From Earliella scabrosa (Eukaryota > Basidiomycota > Agaricomycetes > Polyporales > Polyporaceae): a stretch of 64,000 nucleotides of DNA. Shown piece after piece: positions 61,370-64,000 of this stretch (position 1 is the first letter of the stretch; each line of letters starts with the position of its first letter). A program made the translations under genes and the position numbers. The notes under the pieces are model-generated. The model was not told the DNA's origin and made no database searches. It was given only the letters and a program-made list of their open reading frames with translations. Location: the NCBI GenBank assembly GCA_022605405.1, contig JABYQQ010000021.1:496001-560000 (forward strand), in the 5' to 3' direction.

Positions 61370-64000
61370 TCAGGCGATCCGCGGCTTCTTGTGAACAGGC
61401 TCCCCGTCGACCTCCCGGTCTTGTGGAAGCGGCACGATAGTCGTCGACACCAACTCCTTCTCTCTTCCAGCAATTTCGGTCTGAAAAGCAGTGAGAATGG
61501 TTGCATGAGCGCGCAATTACCGGTACCAAGGATGGCAAGACTCACCAACGCCTCCAGGACCGAATGAACACCATCGTCGATCCGAAGCCAGCCAAGTGGA
61601 ACCATGTATGACGGAGCGGTCGCATCCGTCGCCTCCTTCTCCTTACTCGAGGATTGCCCCCGCGCAACTGTGACCTCCCAGCGATGGCTTGCCGCGATGG
61701 TCCGGCCTCGGTCGCTCGGCGTCACGAAGAGGAGGCTCCACTGGATCCCAGCAGCCGCCGTGCCAAACAGCTTCATGGCCTGCTGGACCGCCGCAAGCTG
61801 CAGCTCGTGCGGTCCCGAAATCGATATCTGCAGGAGGGTGACACGCCGCTTGTCCTCGGTCACGACGAGTGCGTCGAGGGCAGGATAGCCCCCGGAGAGG
61901 ACGTAGAGACGGTTGTCGATGGGCGTGAAGTGCGGGTCGTCCATGTCCAGGACGTCGGGATGCAGCGTGAGGCGATGGTCGAAGCGGAAGCTCGCGCCGT
62001 CCGCGCCGAGCTTGCACTCCAGTCCCTCTTCGGTCTCGAGGAGCAGGTCGAACACGAGCGGCTCGTAGAGCGCCCAGGAAGCCTCGACCTCCGGGGAGAA
62101 GCATGCAAAAAGCCGCTCTCGTTGGATTTCGTAGAGGTTGTGGAAGTGTTTTGCGAGAGCAAGGCGGAGAAACGGCGTGGGGATGCGGTATTCGAGACAG
62201 GGGTAATCGATCGGGTTCTCGTACTTGCTGGTACCGACGAAGAACAGATGAAACTTGTCGGGTGTTTGTGCGCTCCATGGCGCAGACATCACCGCCGCGA
62301 TGAAACTCTGTGGGCGAATGAAAAGGTCCTCGCAGGAGATCGGTCGTGCAAAATCGCGGACAGGGCCATCGGTCGTTTTCGCCTTCTGGTATCCTATGTC
62401 GAAGCATATCTCGGCTGATGGTCCGAAGAGATCAAACAGCTCGAGGGGAGTGTACCATGACTCCCACTTCCACCGAGCTTCGCCCTTCAATTCGTACAGT
62501 CGCCTGGAGGAAGAGATAGATTGAGTGCATCTGAATAGTAGGGATGATGGAACGCGATCACGGACTGTAGTGCGCCAATCTCATCCCGAGTCCACGGGCT
62601 CATGACCCACGCAGAAGCAAGTCGCTCCTTCATCCACCCTCTCTGACGAGCCCCCGCAGCCGTGGCCTGCACGACGAAGCCTTGACAAGAAGGATTAGTG
62701 AATAGCTCGGGTGGCTCTTCCATGTTCGCTCCGGAATCAACCAATACCAATGTGCCTTCTGCGGGATACGGCGGAGGTGGAATGCTATTCAGGTAAACTT
62801 CCCTGCACCCGTTCTCGTCCGCAAGCCAGTAGCGGTTGACGGCGCGGCAATATACGACAGAGATGCCGCACTGTAACGCCTTTGCGTAGGCGTACCGGAG
62901 GAAACAGGATTTGCCTGACGGTACCGGTCAGCGCAGTGGCCTCGTAGATATCAGTGGACTGCGCGCACCTATGCCCGGCTGTCCGAAGATAGCCATGCCT
63001 CGAGATGCCCCGAGTGTATGGCTCACCCGCTGGCGATTGACATAATCCCACATGTCATCATACTCGGCTCGTATCATTATGATTCCCGGGCTTGGGTCGA
63101 AGAACGATAGCTGAGGATCGAGGTATGGGATACCGGGCTCGTGCTTGATGATCGGATGATTGCTATTGCCCCAGATAAGTTCGTAGACCTCAGTGGCTCG
63201 CTGAGACTCTAGTCCATGTTGTACATTGTGGACGACCATGCCGGGCGAAGAGGATGTGAGGGCTGAGAAAAGAGACGATGTGAGCTGCGGAATACAGAGA
63301 GACAACTGTATGGGCACGCCACGTTGACATGTTTCCCGGAGAAGATGACAGAAACCACAATCCTCACAGAAAAAGGGTGTAAACGCCCGTTGAGACGCCC
63401 AAAGCGGAGCGAGTCAAAATGGCCACCTCAACGGCGAGCAAGTCTTCCATCTGGACCAGTCTTCGACGCCATTGAGTGGCTCGATCTGATGCTGCTACAT
63501 ACAAGAATTGGTTATTGGGATCAGGCATTTGGCGGGTACGTCCGGGGTCGGGGGCGGAGTGTAAGTGGATGATGGCCAAGTTCCCAATGCACAGAATAGG
63601 GTCCTGCGAGGAGCAACGGAGAAGCGGAGGGACTATACGCACTCAATATAGCCACGAGCCTCTCTGGGTTCAAGGATGTCAACTTGACACCGAGAGGTAG
63701 CATGACCGCATGTTTGTTGATATATTCGCTGGTGATGTTCGCATACGTCTTCCGCATGAGGGCATTGGACGTCGGCTGGGGGGGCCTCCTGGGATCATCG
63801 AGCTGTACATACATTATGCGCGTCATGGTGTCGCCCATGGCCATCAAGGGGCTGTCAGGCGTACCTCATACACTGTGACGGTGCTCTCCCAGTACTTGCC
63901 GAGAGTGTGTGTTCGTGCGTCGTGCCTGAAGTCGTGGCGAATGAGATCGACCAGATCGAGTATGCTCTCCGATCCTTGGTAGTGGTACTCGCAATGAACG
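61370..64000 (-). CDS. Crinkler/RHS-type P-loop NTPase with C-terminal nuclease-like domain (5' end beyond window)
   Basis: Minus-strand exons joined by phase: 64000-63865 (partial), 63802-63656, 63603-63427, 63305-62969, 62914-62566, 62530-61546, 61480-61370; at least 746 residues. The central NTPase has Walker A GQPGIGKSCFLRY, split by an intron after GQPGI, Walker B TLVLVDSG, then FVVQATAA and AWVMSPWTRDEI, typical of Crinkler/RHS NTPases. The C-terminal region (PALDALVV, then TLLQISISGPHEL) fits the D...QxS pattern of the restriction-endonuclease-like domain of this group. The tail ends KKPRIA, a possible nuclear signal. Related proteins act as nucleases or nuclear effectors, or in genetic conflicts, in fungi and oomycetes. 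The two 5' exons could belong to another gene. Between 62914-62566 and 62530 the frame is kept only by a 35-nt intron; otherwise it is a frameshift. Confidence 0.65.

Overview
This window is nuclear DNA of a filamentous basidiomycete, most likely an agaricomycete and possibly a polypore. The reasons are genes split by many short GT-AG introns (mostly 45-70 nt), GC-rich coding sequence, close gene spacing, and families typical of that group: F-box/LRR-like proteins, omega-like glutathione transferases, a Crinkler-type NTPase-nuclease and a fungal OTT_1508-like deaminase. The genus is an inference and cannot be fixed from sequence alone. No tRNA, rRNA, transposon or CRISPR array was recognised. 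Gene models were joined by hand from splice sites with matching intron phase; where total lengths were checked they divide exactly by three.

Left part (1-14 kb): the 3' end of one F-box-type gene, a second F-box/LRR-like gene, a long disordered WW-domain protein on the minus strand, an UNC-50/Gmh1 Golgi protein transcribed divergently from it, calcineurin A (12 exons), and an omega-like glutathione transferase. Middle part (14-28 kb): two conserved proteins of unknown function, a sphingoid-base-phosphate phosphatase of the Lcb3 type, and a bZIP transcription factor with bZIP-type sites in its own upstream region. These are separated by fairly long stretches without recognisable genes.

Central part (28-44 kb): an isoprenylcysteine methyltransferase-like gene, the intact 21-exon CFT1/CPSF160 gene for mRNA 3'-end processing, and an OTT_1508-like deaminase gene. 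Around these lie decayed copies of CFT1: a probable 5' relic upstream and a clear 3' relic downstream that keeps intron traces. A proline/serine-rich protein of unknown function follows.

Right part (44-64 kb): a RECQL1-like DNA helicase on the minus strand divergent from GPN2; a small detoxification-type cluster (glutathione transferase, flavin monooxygenase with an N-terminal signal, glutathione transferase), each gene with a TATA box; SEC31 of the COPII coat; and, running off the right edge on the minus strand, a Crinkler/RHS-type P-loop NTPase with a C-terminal restriction-enzyme-like domain. A decayed copy of that domain lies just downstream of it. Housekeeping genes (CFT1, SEC31, GPN2, CNA1, GMH1) are thus interleaved with lineage-specific, duplicated and decaying genes.
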